Source of the DNA: Pseudaquidulcibacter sp041917055
Lineage (GTDB): Bacteria > Pseudomonadota > Alphaproteobacteria > Caulobacterales > Aquidulcibacteraceae
Direction: 5' to 3'
Assembly: GCA_041917055.1 (NCBI GenBank)
Contig: JAYRYJ010000007.1
Coordinates: 62,001-126,000 of the forward strand
DNA length: 64,000 nucleotides
Position numbers and translations under genes: made by a program. Shown here one piece after another: positions 50,678-59,780 of this stretch. Numbering within the stretch: position 1 is the stretch's first letter; each line of letters opens with the position of its first letter. The notes below the pieces were generated by a model. The model made no database searches. It was given only the letters and a program-made list of their open reading frames with translations, and was not told the DNA's origin.

Positions 50678-51528
50678 TGGCATTTGACGCAAACGTAATT
50701 CAAGTAATGATTGCTTCACCTGGTGATGTGGAAACGGAACGCGGGGCAATACGAGAGCTTATTAATGAATGGAATTACGTAAATTCAGTAAGAGAAAAAA
50801 TCGTCTTGCTGCCAGTGGGTTGGGAGACTCATTCGTCGCCAGACATGTCGGCGCGCCCACAAGAAATCATAAATAAGACAGTCTTAAAAGATTGCGATTT
50901 ATTAATCGGGGTCTTTTGGACCAGAATTGGCTCTCCGACAGGCGCGGAAATCAGCGGCACGGTCGAGGAAATAAAAGAGCATATGAAGTTGGGTAAACCT
51001 ACAATGCTATATTTTTCAAATACGCCGGTGTCGCCGAAAAAACTTGATCGCGACCAATATGATTCTCTCAATTTATTCAAAGAATGGGCGATGAGGAATG
51101 GGCTAATAGAGAATTACGATAGTTACGAAGAATTTAAGACCAAATTTCGGCGGCAATTGCAGCAAACAATAATGAATAATCCTTCGTTCGGCTTTTCAGG
51201 CGTCGTCTCTCAAGGAGAAGAAATCCATGGGGATTTCGTGGTCGGCAAACCCAAAGCCCTCAGCTATGAAGCAAAAATCCTTTTACAATCTGCAGAGTCT
51301 CCAAGTACAAACCAAAAGATTACATTCTTTGGAACCTATTCGGGTACTAAAGTCACGGCAGGGGCGACCGAATTGTTTTTTGGGCTAGATAGACGCGAAC
51401 TAAGTAAGTGGGAAGCGGCGTTAGATGAGTTGATTGGCAACAAATTCGTCAAAGATACTAATGGCAAAGGCGAAATATTTGATATTACGAGGGCGGGATT
51501 TGATTATTTGGAAGGTCATGCACCATGA
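50677..51528 (+). CDS. DUF4062 domain protein, coupled to the FitAB pair
   Basis: A 283-residue protein starting at the GTG at 50677, with GGGGAG 7 bases before and its first base shared with the FitB stop. The N-terminal DUF4062 domain (VMIASPGDVETERGAIRELI, then LKDCDLLIGVFWTRIGSPTG, and TVEEIKEHMKLGKPTMLYFS) is related to the TIR/deoxyribosyltransferase-like fold seen in many bacterial conflict proteins. The C-terminal part (LFFGLDRRELSKWEAALDEL, then GEIFDITRAGFDYLEG) looks like a winged helix. A defence or sensing role with FitAB is inferred. cmk overlaps its stop (ATGA). Confidence 0.75.
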   Translation: MAFDANVIQVMIASPGDVETERGAIRELINEWNYVNSVREKIVLLPVGWETHSSPDMSARPQEIINKTVLKDCDLLIGVFWTRIGSPTGAEISGTVEEIKEHMKLGKPTMLYFSNTPVSPKKLDRDQYDSLNLFKEWAMRNGLIENYDSYEEFKTKFRRQLQQTIMNNPSFGFSGVVSQGEEIHGDFVVGKPKALSYEAKILLQSAESPSTNQKITFFGTYSGTKVTAGATELFFGLDRRELSKWEAALDELIGNKFVKDTNGKGEIFDITRAGFDYLEGHAP

Positions 51529-52157
51529 TAATCGCAATTGATGGACCATTGGCATCGGGGAAGGGGACGCTTGCGCGTGCACTTGCAGCGCATTTTGGTT
51601 TGCCGCATCTTGATACGGGTTCACTTTATCGCGCGGTGGCGCTTCGCACTATTCAAAGCGGTGCAAAGCCGAATGACGAAACCGCCGCAATAAAGGCCGC
51701 GCAAAACCTAAATATGAACGGCATCAAAGACGAAGATTTGCGCACCGCCGAAATTGGGGCCGGTGCTTCGGTAGTGGCAGCAATGCCATTGGTGCGCAAG
51801 GCATTGTTTGATTTTCAAAGAAATTTTGCCGCCAATCCCAAAGGTGCGGTTTTGGATGGGCGCGATATTGGCACCGTGATTTGCCCTGATGCCGATTTCA
51901 AATTTTTTGTTACTGCGCGCCCTGAAATTCGCGCTGCGCGCCGTTTAAAGGAATTGCACTCAGCAGGCGAAAATATCGGCATTGAGGAATTGACAGCCCA
52001 AATCATTGAACGCGATTACCGCGACGCCAATCGAACTGATGCGCCATTAAAACCGACTGAAACCTCAATAATGCTCGACACTTCGGATTTAAGCATTGCA
52101 GAAGTTATTTCGCAGGCTATTGAAATGATTGACGGGTCAATTGTGCCAAAAACTTAG
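51525..52157 (+). CDS. cmk: Cytidylate kinase
   Basis: A 210-residue CMP/dCMP kinase. The P-loop is IDGPLASGKGTLARALAAHF, the CMP-binding segment LDTGSLYRAVAL, and VLDGRDIGTVICPDADFKFF is the Cmk signature. The lid has RDYRDANRTDAPL. It overlaps the DUF4062 stop by 4 bases, so its translation depends on the toxin-antitoxin transcript unless an internal promoter exists. rpsA, which usually follows cmk, is absent. Confidence 0.95.
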   Translation: MIIAIDGPLASGKGTLARALAAHFGLPHLDTGSLYRAVALRTIQSGAKPNDETAAIKAAQNLNMNGIKDEDLRTAEIGAGASVVAAMPLVRKALFDFQRNFAANPKGAVLDGRDIGTVICPDADFKFFVTARPEIRAARRLKELHSAGENIGIEELTAQIIERDYRDANRTDAPLKPTETSIMLDTSDLSIAEVISQAIEMIDGSIVPKT

Positions 52158-52198
52158 TCAGAAATGCATACGGGTAACACTCATGCAAATTTTCAAGC

Positions 52199-52271
52199 AT
52201 TTGCAAAAAATTGCAAAAAATCAGGGAAATAGCTGAAAAATAAAGGACAAAATTTGCAAAAAACTGCAAAT
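52199..52271 (+). promoter_or_regulatory. Two operator-like inverted repeats before the Entner-Doudoroff operon
   Basis: TTTGCAA-AAAA-TTGCAAA (52200-52217) is perfect; TTTGCAA-AAAA-CTGCAAA (52253-52270) has one mismatch. Centres are 53 bases apart, about five helical turns. Extra half-sites (ATGCAAAT near 52183) lie upstream. The pair sits in the 233-base gap between cmk and zwf, which holds no gene. Binding by a dimeric sugar-responsive repressor is inferred. Confidence 0.55.
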
Positions 52272-52390
52272 TGTTCGCATTATCGCTTTTTGAGCGTTTC
52301 GCTTTGTGTTAAAAACATAAAAATTCCCCTTTATAAATTTTTGCTTAATCGGTATTAGGACGCAACTGGGGACATTCTGTGGAGAAATGA

Positions 52391-53866
52391 ATGGCGGAAT
52401 TCGTTCCCGTGCCAGTGTTTGAGCTTGTGGTTTTTGGTGCCTCCGGCGATTTGGCTTTACGCAAACTTTATCCTTCTTTATTTCACCGTTTTTGTGACGG
52501 TCAAATCCCTGTTGGGTCAAAAATTTTGGGCGTTGCGCGCCATAATCTTTCAAAGGATGAATTCAAGGCAGAAGTAATTCGCGGTTTTGAAACTATGGCA
52601 GGGGGCGATAGAAATCACCCGAAATTTGCCGAATTTCTTGAAATTCTGGAATATTTTGCGATTGATGCGGCTTCCGAAAATGCCAATTGGGATGGGCTAC
52701 GCCATGCCTTGTGCCAGGAAAATGAAAAAATTCGTGTTTTTTATCTTTCCACTCCGCCATCAGTTTTCGGCGCAATCTGCCGTGGTTTACAGTCGCAAAA
52801 TTTGGTGAATGAGAATGCGCGCGTCGTTTTAGAAAAACCTTTGGGCCGCGATTTATTAAGTGCGCGTGCAATTAATGATGAAGTTGGTGCGGTATTTGCC
52901 GAAGATAAAATTTATCGTATCGATCATTATTTGGGCAAAGAGACCGTGCAAAACCTTTTAGTTTTGCGCTTCGCAAATGCACTTTTTGAACCGATTTGGT
53001 CGCGTGAAGCGATTGATCATGTCGAAATCACGGTATCCGAATCAATTGGTGTTGGAACACGTGGCGATTATTACGATAAATCGGGTGCAATGCGCGATAT
53101 GGTGCAAAACCATATGCTACAATTATTGTGCCTAGTTGCCATGGAGCCGCCATCATCAATAAATGCAGACGCCATTAGAACCGAAAAAATCAAAGTCTTA
53201 CAATCGCTTGCGCCAATCGGCGGGAATGAAATTGAAGAACACACTGTTCGCGGTCAATATAAGGCCGGTCTGGTCGATGGTGAACCTGCCAAAGCCTATT
53301 TGGAAGAATTGACAAAAACGGGTGACAGTAGTGCAACAAGCAGTACGGAAACCTATGTCGCTTTAAAAGCGCATGTTAATAATTGGCGTTGGTCGGGCGT
53401 GCCATTTTATCTTCGCACCGGAAAGCGTCTAAGTGCGCGTAAATCTGAAATCACAATCCATTTCCGCCCACCGCCGCATAAATTATTTGACGGTCAATAT
53501 GGCGCAAATGTTTTGGTTATGCGGCTGCAACCCGATGAAGGCATGGAAATGTGGTTGCAAATCAAAGAGCCGGGGCCGGGTGGCTTGAAAGTGAAAAGCG
53601 TGCCGCTTGATTTGTCTTATGCCGAAACTTTCACATTGCGCTATCCTGATGCTTATGAAAGGCTTTTGATGGATGTGGTGCGCGGTAATTTGCAACTATT
53701 CATGCGCCGCGATGAAGTTGAAGCGGCCTGGGTCTGGGTCGATAGAATTATCAATGCTTGGGAAAGCAAAAGAATTGAACCGCATTTGTATGGGGCAGGC
53801 ACAGAGGGGCCGATGGCTGCCGCTTTAATGATGGATAGAGATAATCGCGCTTGGAGGGAATTATGA
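52391..53866 (+). CDS. zwf: Glucose-6-phosphate 1-dehydrogenase
   Basis: A 491-residue NAD(P) enzyme oxidising glucose-6-phosphate to 6-phosphogluconolactone, the entry to the Entner-Doudoroff route. The coenzyme motif is VVFGASGDLALRKLYPSLF and the active-site signature RIDHYLGKETVQNLLVLRF, with Lys and His. PFYLRTGKRL is the later substrate segment. It is the first gene of a six-gene operon; GGAG precedes the ATG. The next gene overlaps its stop (ATGA). Confidence 0.97.
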   Translation: MAEFVPVPVFELVVFGASGDLALRKLYPSLFHRFCDGQIPVGSKILGVARHNLSKDEFKAEVIRGFETMAGGDRNHPKFAEFLEILEYFAIDAASENANWDGLRHALCQENEKIRVFYLSTPPSVFGAICRGLQSQNLVNENARVVLEKPLGRDLLSARAINDEVGAVFAEDKIYRIDHYLGKETVQNLLVLRFANALFEPIWSREAIDHVEITVSESIGVGTRGDYYDKSGAMRDMVQNHMLQLLCLVAMEPPSSINADAIRTEKIKVLQSLAPIGGNEIEEHTVRGQYKAGLVDGEPAKAYLEELTKTGDSSATSSTETYVALKAHVNNWRWSGVPFYLRTGKRLSARKSEITIHFRPPPHKLFDGQYGANVLVMRLQPDEGMEMWLQIKEPGPGGLKVKSVPLDLSYAETFTLRYPDAYERLLMDVVRGNLQLFMRRDEVEAAWVWVDRIINAWESKRIEPHLYGAGTEGPMAAALMMDRDNRAWREL

Positions 53867-54561
53867 AAAATCCCGTCGTTTTCAAATTTGAAGGCAGAAA
53901 ACAAGCGGGAACAGCAATGGTCTCAGCTTTAAAAACCGCGATTGAATATGCGATTAAGTCAAAAGGTTTTGCCAATATCGCTTTGTCGGGCGGCTCAACG
54001 CCCGAACCTGTCTATACCGAACTTGCCAATGAGAGTTTAGATTGGTCAAAAGTCACAATCGCTTTGGTTGATGAAAGATGGGTCGATATTGATGATAAAG
54101 GCTCAAATGAAGCGATGTTGCGCCGCGCATTTCAAAATGCAAAGGGCGTAAAAATCATCGGTATGAAAACCGCTGCCGAAAATTATAAAATAGGCGCGCA
54201 AGAAATCGAAACTTTATACGAAATTTTGCGCCCATTTGATGCAATTGTCATGGGAATGGGCAATGATGCGCATACTGCCTCTTGGTTTAGCGGCGCAAAT
54301 CATTTAGATGAAGTTCTAAGCCTTGATTGTAGCAAGACAATTGCCGCAATCGACGCTTCGCATTCCGAAGTTGGCAAAGCCTATCCGCAGCGCTTGACTT
54401 TGACAATGCCACCGATTGCCGAATGCGCAATGTTATTATTGCTTATTTTTGGTGACGACAAATTAGATGTGCTTGAACGAAATACTGGGGAAGGTTCAAG
54501 CCCGATTGCAGTTTTGGGTCAAAGGGCGACGCATGGTTTGGTCGCGTTTTGGGCTAGATAG
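53863..54561 (+). CDS. pgl: 6-phosphogluconolactonase
   Basis: A 232-residue DevB-type lactonase that hydrolyses 6-phosphogluconolactone. ANIALSGGSTPEPVYTELAN is the phosphate-binding region, VALVDERWV-like IALVDERWVDIDDKGSNEAM the core signature, and MGMGNDAHTASWF carries the conserved GxDGHxAS-type motif, with N-D-A in place of the usual D-G. The ATG at 53863 overlaps the zwf stop and follows GAGGGA. Confidence 0.92.
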   Translation: MKNPVVFKFEGRKQAGTAMVSALKTAIEYAIKSKGFANIALSGGSTPEPVYTELANESLDWSKVTIALVDERWVDIDDKGSNEAMLRRAFQNAKGVKIIGMKTAAENYKIGAQEIETLYEILRPFDAIVMGMGNDAHTASWFSGANHLDEVLSLDCSKTIAAIDASHSEVGKAYPQRLTLTMPPIAECAMLLLLIFGDDKLDVLERNTGEGSSPIAVLGQRATHGLVAFWAR

Positions 54562-54593
54562 AGCAGTGAAAATTCAATGCAAAGGACACGCAT

Positions 54594-56402
54594 TTGCACC
54601 CCGCAATTAATAAAGTAACACAAAGAATTATTGAAAAATCCAAAGCTACCCGCGAAAAATATCTCGCGCTTTTGGATAATCATATTTCTGACAGGCCAAA
54701 AAGGGTGCGCTTTTCACCAGCAAATCAGGCGCATACTTATGCGGCGTGCCCCGTTCTTGATAAGAGCGAATTAATCGGCGGCAAATGGCCCAATATTGGT
54801 ATTATTACCGCCTATAATGATATGCTTTCAGCGCATCAGCCGTTTAAGGATTATCCGGATTTAATCAAATCAGCGGTGCGCAAAGTCGGGGCAACGGCCC
54901 AAGTTGCGGGTGGCGTTCCCGCCATGTGCGACGGTGTGACCCAAGGCTTTGAAGGCATGGAATTATCCCTGTTTTCGCGCGATACCGTGGCTTTATCGAC
55001 CGCAATCGGCCTTTCACATGACGTGTTTGATGCCGCCATTTGTTTGGGTGTTTGCGACAAAATTATTCCCGGCCTTTTAATTGGCTCATTACGCTTTGGA
55101 TATTTACCCTTTGTTTTTGCACCCGCAGGGCCTATGGTTTCGGGGATTTCCAATTCCGAAAAAGCCAAAACCCGCCAATTATTTGCCGAAGGCAAAGTTG
55201 GGCGCGAAGAATTATTGATTTCAGAATCCAAAGCCTATCACGATGTCGGAACCTGCACTTTCTATGGCACGGCAAATTCCAATCAGATGATGATGGAAAT
55301 GTTGGGTCTGCACATTCCAAATTCGGCATTTTTCAACCCCAATACGGAAATCCGCAAGGCATTGGTTGAACACGCAGGCGTGCGCGCATCGCAAATCACG
55401 CAATTGGGTGATGACTATATTCCAATCGCCAAAGTGGTGGATGAAAAAGCGATTGTGAACGCAATAATTGGCCTTTGCGCCACGGGTGGTTCAACTAATC
55501 ACATGCTTCATTTGCCGGCAATTGCGCGCGCGGCGGGGATTATTATTGATTGGCAAGATTTTGAAGAAATCTCTGAGGCCGTTCCACTTTTGGCGCGCGT
55601 CTATCCTAATGGCGCGGCGGATGTGAACCATTTCCATGCCGCAGGTGGTATGGGCTTTTTGATTAAAGAGCTTTTGGCAAATGGCTTGGCGCATCAGGAT
55701 GTGCAGACAATTGCCGGGTTTGGTCTTGATAAATATGCCGCCGAGCCATTTTTGGAAAATGATACTTTGGTTTGGAAAAATGCGCCTACTGGTTCGCATG
55801 ACGAAAATGTTTTGCGACCTGCTAGCAATCCGTTTTCGCCAAATGGTGGCCTGCGATTGGTAAAAGGCAATTTGGGGCGCGCATGCGTGAAAATTTCAGC
55901 TGTGTCGCAGGAACATCAGAAAATTTCTGCCCCTGCGCGTGTTTTTTGTTCCCAAGCTGAATTCCATACCGCTTTCTCAAATGACGAATTGAATAAGGAT
56001 GTGGTTGTTGTGGTCAAAGGCCAAGGGCCAAAAGCAATTGGAATGCCGGAATTGCACAAATTAACCCCTGCATTGGGTGTTTTGCAAGATAAGGGTTTCA
56101 AAGTGGCCCTTATCACAGACGGGCGTATGTCAGGTGCGTCGGGCAAGATTTTGGCGGCAATTCATGTTACACCGGAAGCAAAGGATAATGGTGCAATCGG
56201 TAAAATTCGTGACGGCGATATGATTGAAATCGATGCAAACGGCGTATTAAATGCAATGGTAGATGAAACCGAATGGCAGAACCGCGAAAGCATTTATGTT
56301 GAACAAACCGCCCATACAATTGATTTCGGGCGCGAATTATTTGCAAGTTTCAGAGAAAAAGTATCAAGCGCCGAAAAAGGTGCGTGCATATTTGAATTAT
56401 AG
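54594..56402 (+). CDS. edd: 6-phosphogluconate dehydratase
   Basis: A 602-residue IlvD/Edd-family dehydratase forming 2-keto-3-deoxy-6-phosphogluconate. Fe-S cysteines are in VPAMCDGVTQGFEGM and in the ICLGVCDKIIPG and LCATGGSTNH segments. LITDGRMSGASGKILAAIHV is the C-terminal signature. The length fits Edd better than IlvD (about 560). The start is a TTG with AAAGGA 8 bases before it; no in-frame ATG fits. It lies 32 bases after pgl. Confidence 0.95.
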   Translation: MHPAINKVTQRIIEKSKATREKYLALLDNHISDRPKRVRFSPANQAHTYAACPVLDKSELIGGKWPNIGIITAYNDMLSAHQPFKDYPDLIKSAVRKVGATAQVAGGVPAMCDGVTQGFEGMELSLFSRDTVALSTAIGLSHDVFDAAICLGVCDKIIPGLLIGSLRFGYLPFVFAPAGPMVSGISNSEKAKTRQLFAEGKVGREELLISESKAYHDVGTCTFYGTANSNQMMMEMLGLHIPNSAFFNPNTEIRKALVEHAGVRASQITQLGDDYIPIAKVVDEKAIVNAIIGLCATGGSTNHMLHLPAIARAAGIIIDWQDFEEISEAVPLLARVYPNGAADVNHFHAAGGMGFLIKELLANGLAHQDVQTIAGFGLDKYAAEPFLENDTLVWKNAPTGSHDENVLRPASNPFSPNGGLRLVKGNLGRACVKISAVSQEHQKISAPARVFCSQAEFHTAFSNDELNKDVVVVVKGQGPKAIGMPELHKLTPALGVLQDKGFKVALITDGRMSGASGKILAAIHVTPEAKDNGAIGKIRDGDMIEIDANGVLNAMVDETEWQNRESIYVEQTAHTIDFGRELFASFREKVSSAEKGACIFEL

Positions 56403-56411
56403 GGGCGGAAA

Positions 56412-57359
56412 ATGGATGGAATAATTGTCGGCGATGTCGGCGGGACAAATGCAAGATTGGCACTTGCACAAAAAAATGCCCAAGGCCATGTGGAATTAAG
56501 CAATATCGGCGTGCGTTCGGTTGAAGAATTTCGTTCATTGGAACTCGCTATTGAAGATTGGCAAAAAGACCTGCATGTCAAGCCAAAACAAGGTGTTTTC
56601 GCTTTGGCGGGGCCTACTGGTGCTGATGAAGTGCGCTTTACCAATTCGAATTGGGTGGTTTCGGCGCCGAAAATGATAGAGGCATTTGGTTTCGAAAATG
56701 TGCAATTAATCAATGACTTTGCCGCCCAGGCAATGGCAATTCCCGCCACTCCCGCCAGTGATTTGATTGTAGTTAATAAAGGCGAAGCAAGAGAAGGCGC
56801 ACCTATTGTGGTTTTAGGCCCGGGAACCGGTCTTGGCATGGCGGGCCTATTAAAAACTGAAAGTTCTTGGCGCGTTTTGCCAACCGAAGGCGGGCACCAG
56901 GCATTTGCACCTAAGTCCGACTTGGAACGCGAAATACTAAGTGTTTTGTCGCGTGCGTTAGAGGCGGTTTCATTCGAACACGTTTTATCAGGGCCCGGAC
57001 TTTTGCGCATTTATAAATGTATTGGCGCGATAAAAGGCGAAGCAACACCATTTGAAACTCCGCCGGAAATTGGCGAAGCCGCGGCCAATTTATCAAACCA
57101 ATTGGCGGTTGAAGCAGCAAAAACGCTTTCACTTATTTTGGCGACATTTTGTTCAAATGCAGTCTTGAGTTTTGGCGCTTTAGGCGGTTGCGTGATTGCG
57201 GGCGGCGTTGCAGAGCAATTAGCGCAATTCATTATGACCAATGATTTCATAGAACGTTTCCGCAATATTGGCCCAATGGCAAATTATGTCAGAGATGTGC
57301 CGGTCTATCGTAATTCTGACAAGTATGCTGCGCTAAAAGGCGCGGCGATGTTCGCCTAA
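56412..57359 (+). CDS. glk: Glucokinase
   Basis: A 315-residue bacterial Glk-family kinase. GDVGGTNARLALAQ is the phosphate-1 motif. FALAGPTGADEVRFTNSNWV and INDFAAQAMAIP give the catalytic Asp, and VLGPGTGLGMAGLL the second phosphate motif. TEGGHQAFAP binds glucose with Glu and His. It phosphorylates glucose for Zwf. It lies 9 bases after edd, in the same order as Caulobacter. Confidence 0.95.
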   Translation: MDGIIVGDVGGTNARLALAQKNAQGHVELSNIGVRSVEEFRSLELAIEDWQKDLHVKPKQGVFALAGPTGADEVRFTNSNWVVSAPKMIEAFGFENVQLINDFAAQAMAIPATPASDLIVVNKGEAREGAPIVVLGPGTGLGMAGLLKTESSWRVLPTEGGHQAFAPKSDLEREILSVLSRALEAVSFEHVLSGPGLLRIYKCIGAIKGEATPFETPPEIGEAAANLSNQLAVEAAKTLSLILATFCSNAVLSFGALGGCVIAGGVAEQLAQFIMTNDFIERFRNIGPMANYVRDVPVYRNSDKYAALKGAAMFA

Positions 57360-57378
57360 AAGAAAAATAGAGGGAAAA

Positions 57379-58008
57379 ATGGCTGCTTTTGCAACAAGAT
57401 TAAGAAAAAACCCGATTATTCCGGTTCTGGCAATTCCAAAATTGGAATATGCCGAACCATTGGCATTGTCGTTACAAAAAGGCGGGCTGCAATTCATTGA
57501 GGTCACATTGCGCACCGAATGCGCGATTGAGGCAATTAAAATAATGAAACAAACCGCCCCGACATTAAGTGTGGGTGGGGGAACAGTTTTGAGTGAAGGT
57601 GACGTAGATGCGGTTATGAAAGCAGGTGCAGATTTCATTGTCACACCAGGCACAAGTCCGCGCCTTAGAACCGCGCTTTTGAACCTTGATTGCGATGTGA
57701 TGGTCGGTTGTTTGACACCAACTGAAATAATGTGCCGTCTTGAAGAAGGTTTCGGGGTCTTAAAATTTTTTCCGGCTGAACAATTTGGCGGTGCCGCGAC
57801 TTTAAAAGCCTATCATGGGCCATTGAAACACGCCCAATTCTGCCCAACGGGAAGCATAACTTATGAAAAAATTCCACAATATTTGGAACTACCGAATGTT
57901 GTTGCGTGTGGCGGTTCGTGGATTGCCAATGAAAATATGATGATTAATGGCGAATGGTCGAAAATTGAGGCCAATGCAAAACTTGCCGCAGGATTTAGAA
58001 GCGAATGA
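57379..58008 (+). CDS. eda: KDPG aldolase (2-dehydro-3-deoxyphosphogluconate aldolase)
   Basis: A 209-residue class I aldolase that cleaves KDPG to pyruvate and glyceraldehyde-3-phosphate. The catalytic Glu is in FIEVTLRTECAIEAI, GGGTVL is the phosphate loop, and the Schiff-base Lys is in GFGVLKFFPAEQFGG. GSITYEKIPQYL and ACGGSWIANE complete the site. GAGGGA precedes the ATG. It overlaps pyk (ATGA). Confidence 0.96.
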   Translation: MAAFATRLRKNPIIPVLAIPKLEYAEPLALSLQKGGLQFIEVTLRTECAIEAIKIMKQTAPTLSVGGGTVLSEGDVDAVMKAGADFIVTPGTSPRLRTALLNLDCDVMVGCLTPTEIMCRLEEGFGVLKFFPAEQFGGAATLKAYHGPLKHAQFCPTGSITYEKIPQYLELPNVVACGGSWIANENMMINGEWSKIEANAKLAAGFRSE

Positions 58009-59426
58009 TTAGAAATAGAAAAACCAGAATTGTTGCAACCTTGGGCCCGAAATCGCGTGATCCGGACACGACTTTAGAACTTGCTAAGGCGGGGGCGGAT
58101 GTGTTTCGCCTTAATTTTTCCCATGGTTCTTATGATGACCATCAATTAGCCTATAATTCAGTGCGCGCTGCTGAACTTGCAATCGGGCGGCCTTTGGGCA
58201 TTTTGGCAGATTTGCAAGGGCCGAAAATTCGCCTCGGCAAATTCAAAAACGGCGAAAAAGTAAAATTGGAAAATGGCGAAACTTATCGTTTTGAATTGGG
58301 CGATTTTGAAGGTGACGCGACCAAGATTCCTTTACCGCAACCGGAAATTTTCGCGGTTATGAAAAAAGGTCTCGAATTATTAATTGATGACGGAAAAGTT
58401 CGCGTGAAAATTCAAGATCATGGCGAAGATTGGGCCGAAGTGAAAGTAATTCGCGGCGGCTTTATTTCCGACCGCAAAGGCGTGAATGTCCCGGGCGCAA
58501 TATTACCAATTTCAGCTTTAACCGAAAAAGACCGCAAGGATTTGAATTTTGCGCTTGAATTGGGTGTCGATTGGGTCGCTTTGTCCTTTGTGCAACGCGC
58601 TGCTGATATGGCGGAATTGAAATCAATTGTCCAAGGTCGCGCGGCCTGTTTGGCGAAAATTGAAAAGCCCGCAGCGCTTAAACGCCTTGATGAAATTCTC
58701 GATTATTGCGATGGTGTTATGGTCGCGCGCGGCGATTTGGGTGTCGAACTTGCGCCTGAAGAAGTGCCAATTGCACAAAAAACTATACTTCGTGAGGCGC
58801 GCAAACGTGGTGTGCCGACAATTGTCGCGACACAAATGCTTGAAAGCATGATTACTTCATCAACCCCGACCCGTGCCGAAGCATCAGATGTTGCCAATGC
58901 AGTTTATGAGGGTACAGATGCCTTAATGCTTTCTGCCGAAACCGCATCCGGTGATTTCCCACTTGAAGCGGTCGAAGTCATGAGCCGCATTGCCGCGCGC
59001 GTTGAAAAAGACCCACGTTGGCCCGAATTAATGGATGCTGAACACGCGGACCCAGAAGAAGCCGAGGTTCAAGACGCGATTTCCGCAGCCGCCCGTGTCG
59101 CCGCAAGTGCCGCGCGCGCGAAATGTTTGGTGGCCTTCACCGACCGTGGCACGACAGCTTTGCGTGTGTCACGCGAAAGACCTTTGCAGCCGATTTTGGC
59201 ATTAACACCAAATCCGAAATCGGCGCGTATGTTGGCACTGGTTTGGGGTCTGGAATCGCGCGTGGTTCGCAATCCGAAAAGTGGTTCGGATATGGCGAAA
59301 ATCGCCTCGCAATTAACAACCGGTGTTGGTTTTACAAAGCCCGGGGATTTGATTGTGGTGGTTGCGGGTGTGCCATTTGGCACGCCAGGGGCGACAAACC
59401 TTTTGAGAATTGCAAGAGCGGCTTAA
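58005..59426 (+). CDS. pyk: Pyruvate kinase
   Basis: A 473-residue enzyme making pyruvate and ATP from phosphoenolpyruvate. RKTRIVATLGPKSRDPDT and FRLNFSHGSYDDH start the barrel, LADLQGPKIRLGKFKNG follows, CLAKIEKPAAL carries the catalytic Lys, VMVARGDLGVEL the metal site, and TQMLESMI the allosteric domain junction. The C-terminal domain is complete. It is placed last in the Entner-Doudoroff operon, coupled to eda by overlap. Its stop overlaps the convergent small gene by 4 bases. Confidence 0.97.
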   Translation: MIRNRKTRIVATLGPKSRDPDTTLELAKAGADVFRLNFSHGSYDDHQLAYNSVRAAELAIGRPLGILADLQGPKIRLGKFKNGEKVKLENGETYRFELGDFEGDATKIPLPQPEIFAVMKKGLELLIDDGKVRVKIQDHGEDWAEVKVIRGGFISDRKGVNVPGAILPISALTEKDRKDLNFALELGVDWVALSFVQRAADMAELKSIVQGRAACLAKIEKPAALKRLDEILDYCDGVMVARGDLGVELAPEEVPIAQKTILREARKRGVPTIVATQMLESMITSSTPTRAEASDVANAVYEGTDALMLSAETASGDFPLEAVEVMSRIAARVEKDPRWPELMDAEHADPEEAEVQDAISAAARVAASAARAKCLVAFTDRGTTALRVSRERPLQPILALTPNPKSARMLALVWGLESRVVRNPKSGSDMAKIASQLTTGVGFTKPGDLIVVVAGVPFGTPGATNLLRIARAA

Positions 59427-59713
59427 CAGCCAGGGGCTTCGGTTTCGTCAATCGTCGGTCTTAGGCCATTTTTCGTTAATTGACGTGAAGTTTGCGGCGC
59501 ATTCATTGTGCCGCACGCGACTTCATGGTTGCTTTCAGCGATTGGTGACACCGCTTGGCGTTTTGGAAAAAACTGCGCGCCGAAAATCTGATAGACAGCA
59601 GCGACCAACATGAAGCCCAAAAGAATCGCCGGAATATTATTCGGCTTTTTGACTTTTGCGGGGTCAATATTGGCGTCGATTGACATTTGCGGTCTTGAAA
59701 TATCGTTTTCCAT
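59423..59713 (-). CDS. Small single-span membrane protein, unknown function
   Basis: Not recognised. It has 96 residues from the ATG at 59713 (MENDISRPQMSID). A hydrophilic head is followed by one membrane helix (IPAILLGFMLVAAVYQIFGA) and an extracytoplasmic tail with two Cys (VACGTM and the final EAPGC). The start is the most likely of two; 59755 would add 14 residues. It lies head to head with nothing else and is convergent with pyk. Confidence 0.5.
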   Translation of the reverse strand: MENDISRPQMSIDANIDPAKVKKPNNIPAILLGFMLVAAVYQIFGAQFFPKRQAVSPIAESNHEVACGTMNAPQTSRQLTKNGLRPTIDETEAPGC

Positions 59714-59780
59714 CGCGGCAGTATGGCACAGGAAAGTTAAAATCCGACTTTTCAAATAGATTGGATTCTATCGAATTTCT

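Noticed and set aside
56294..57010. 238-codon minus-strand frame opposite glk
   Set aside because: Composition is rich in Ser, Pro and Ala with no domain, and the plus strand is unambiguous glucokinase.
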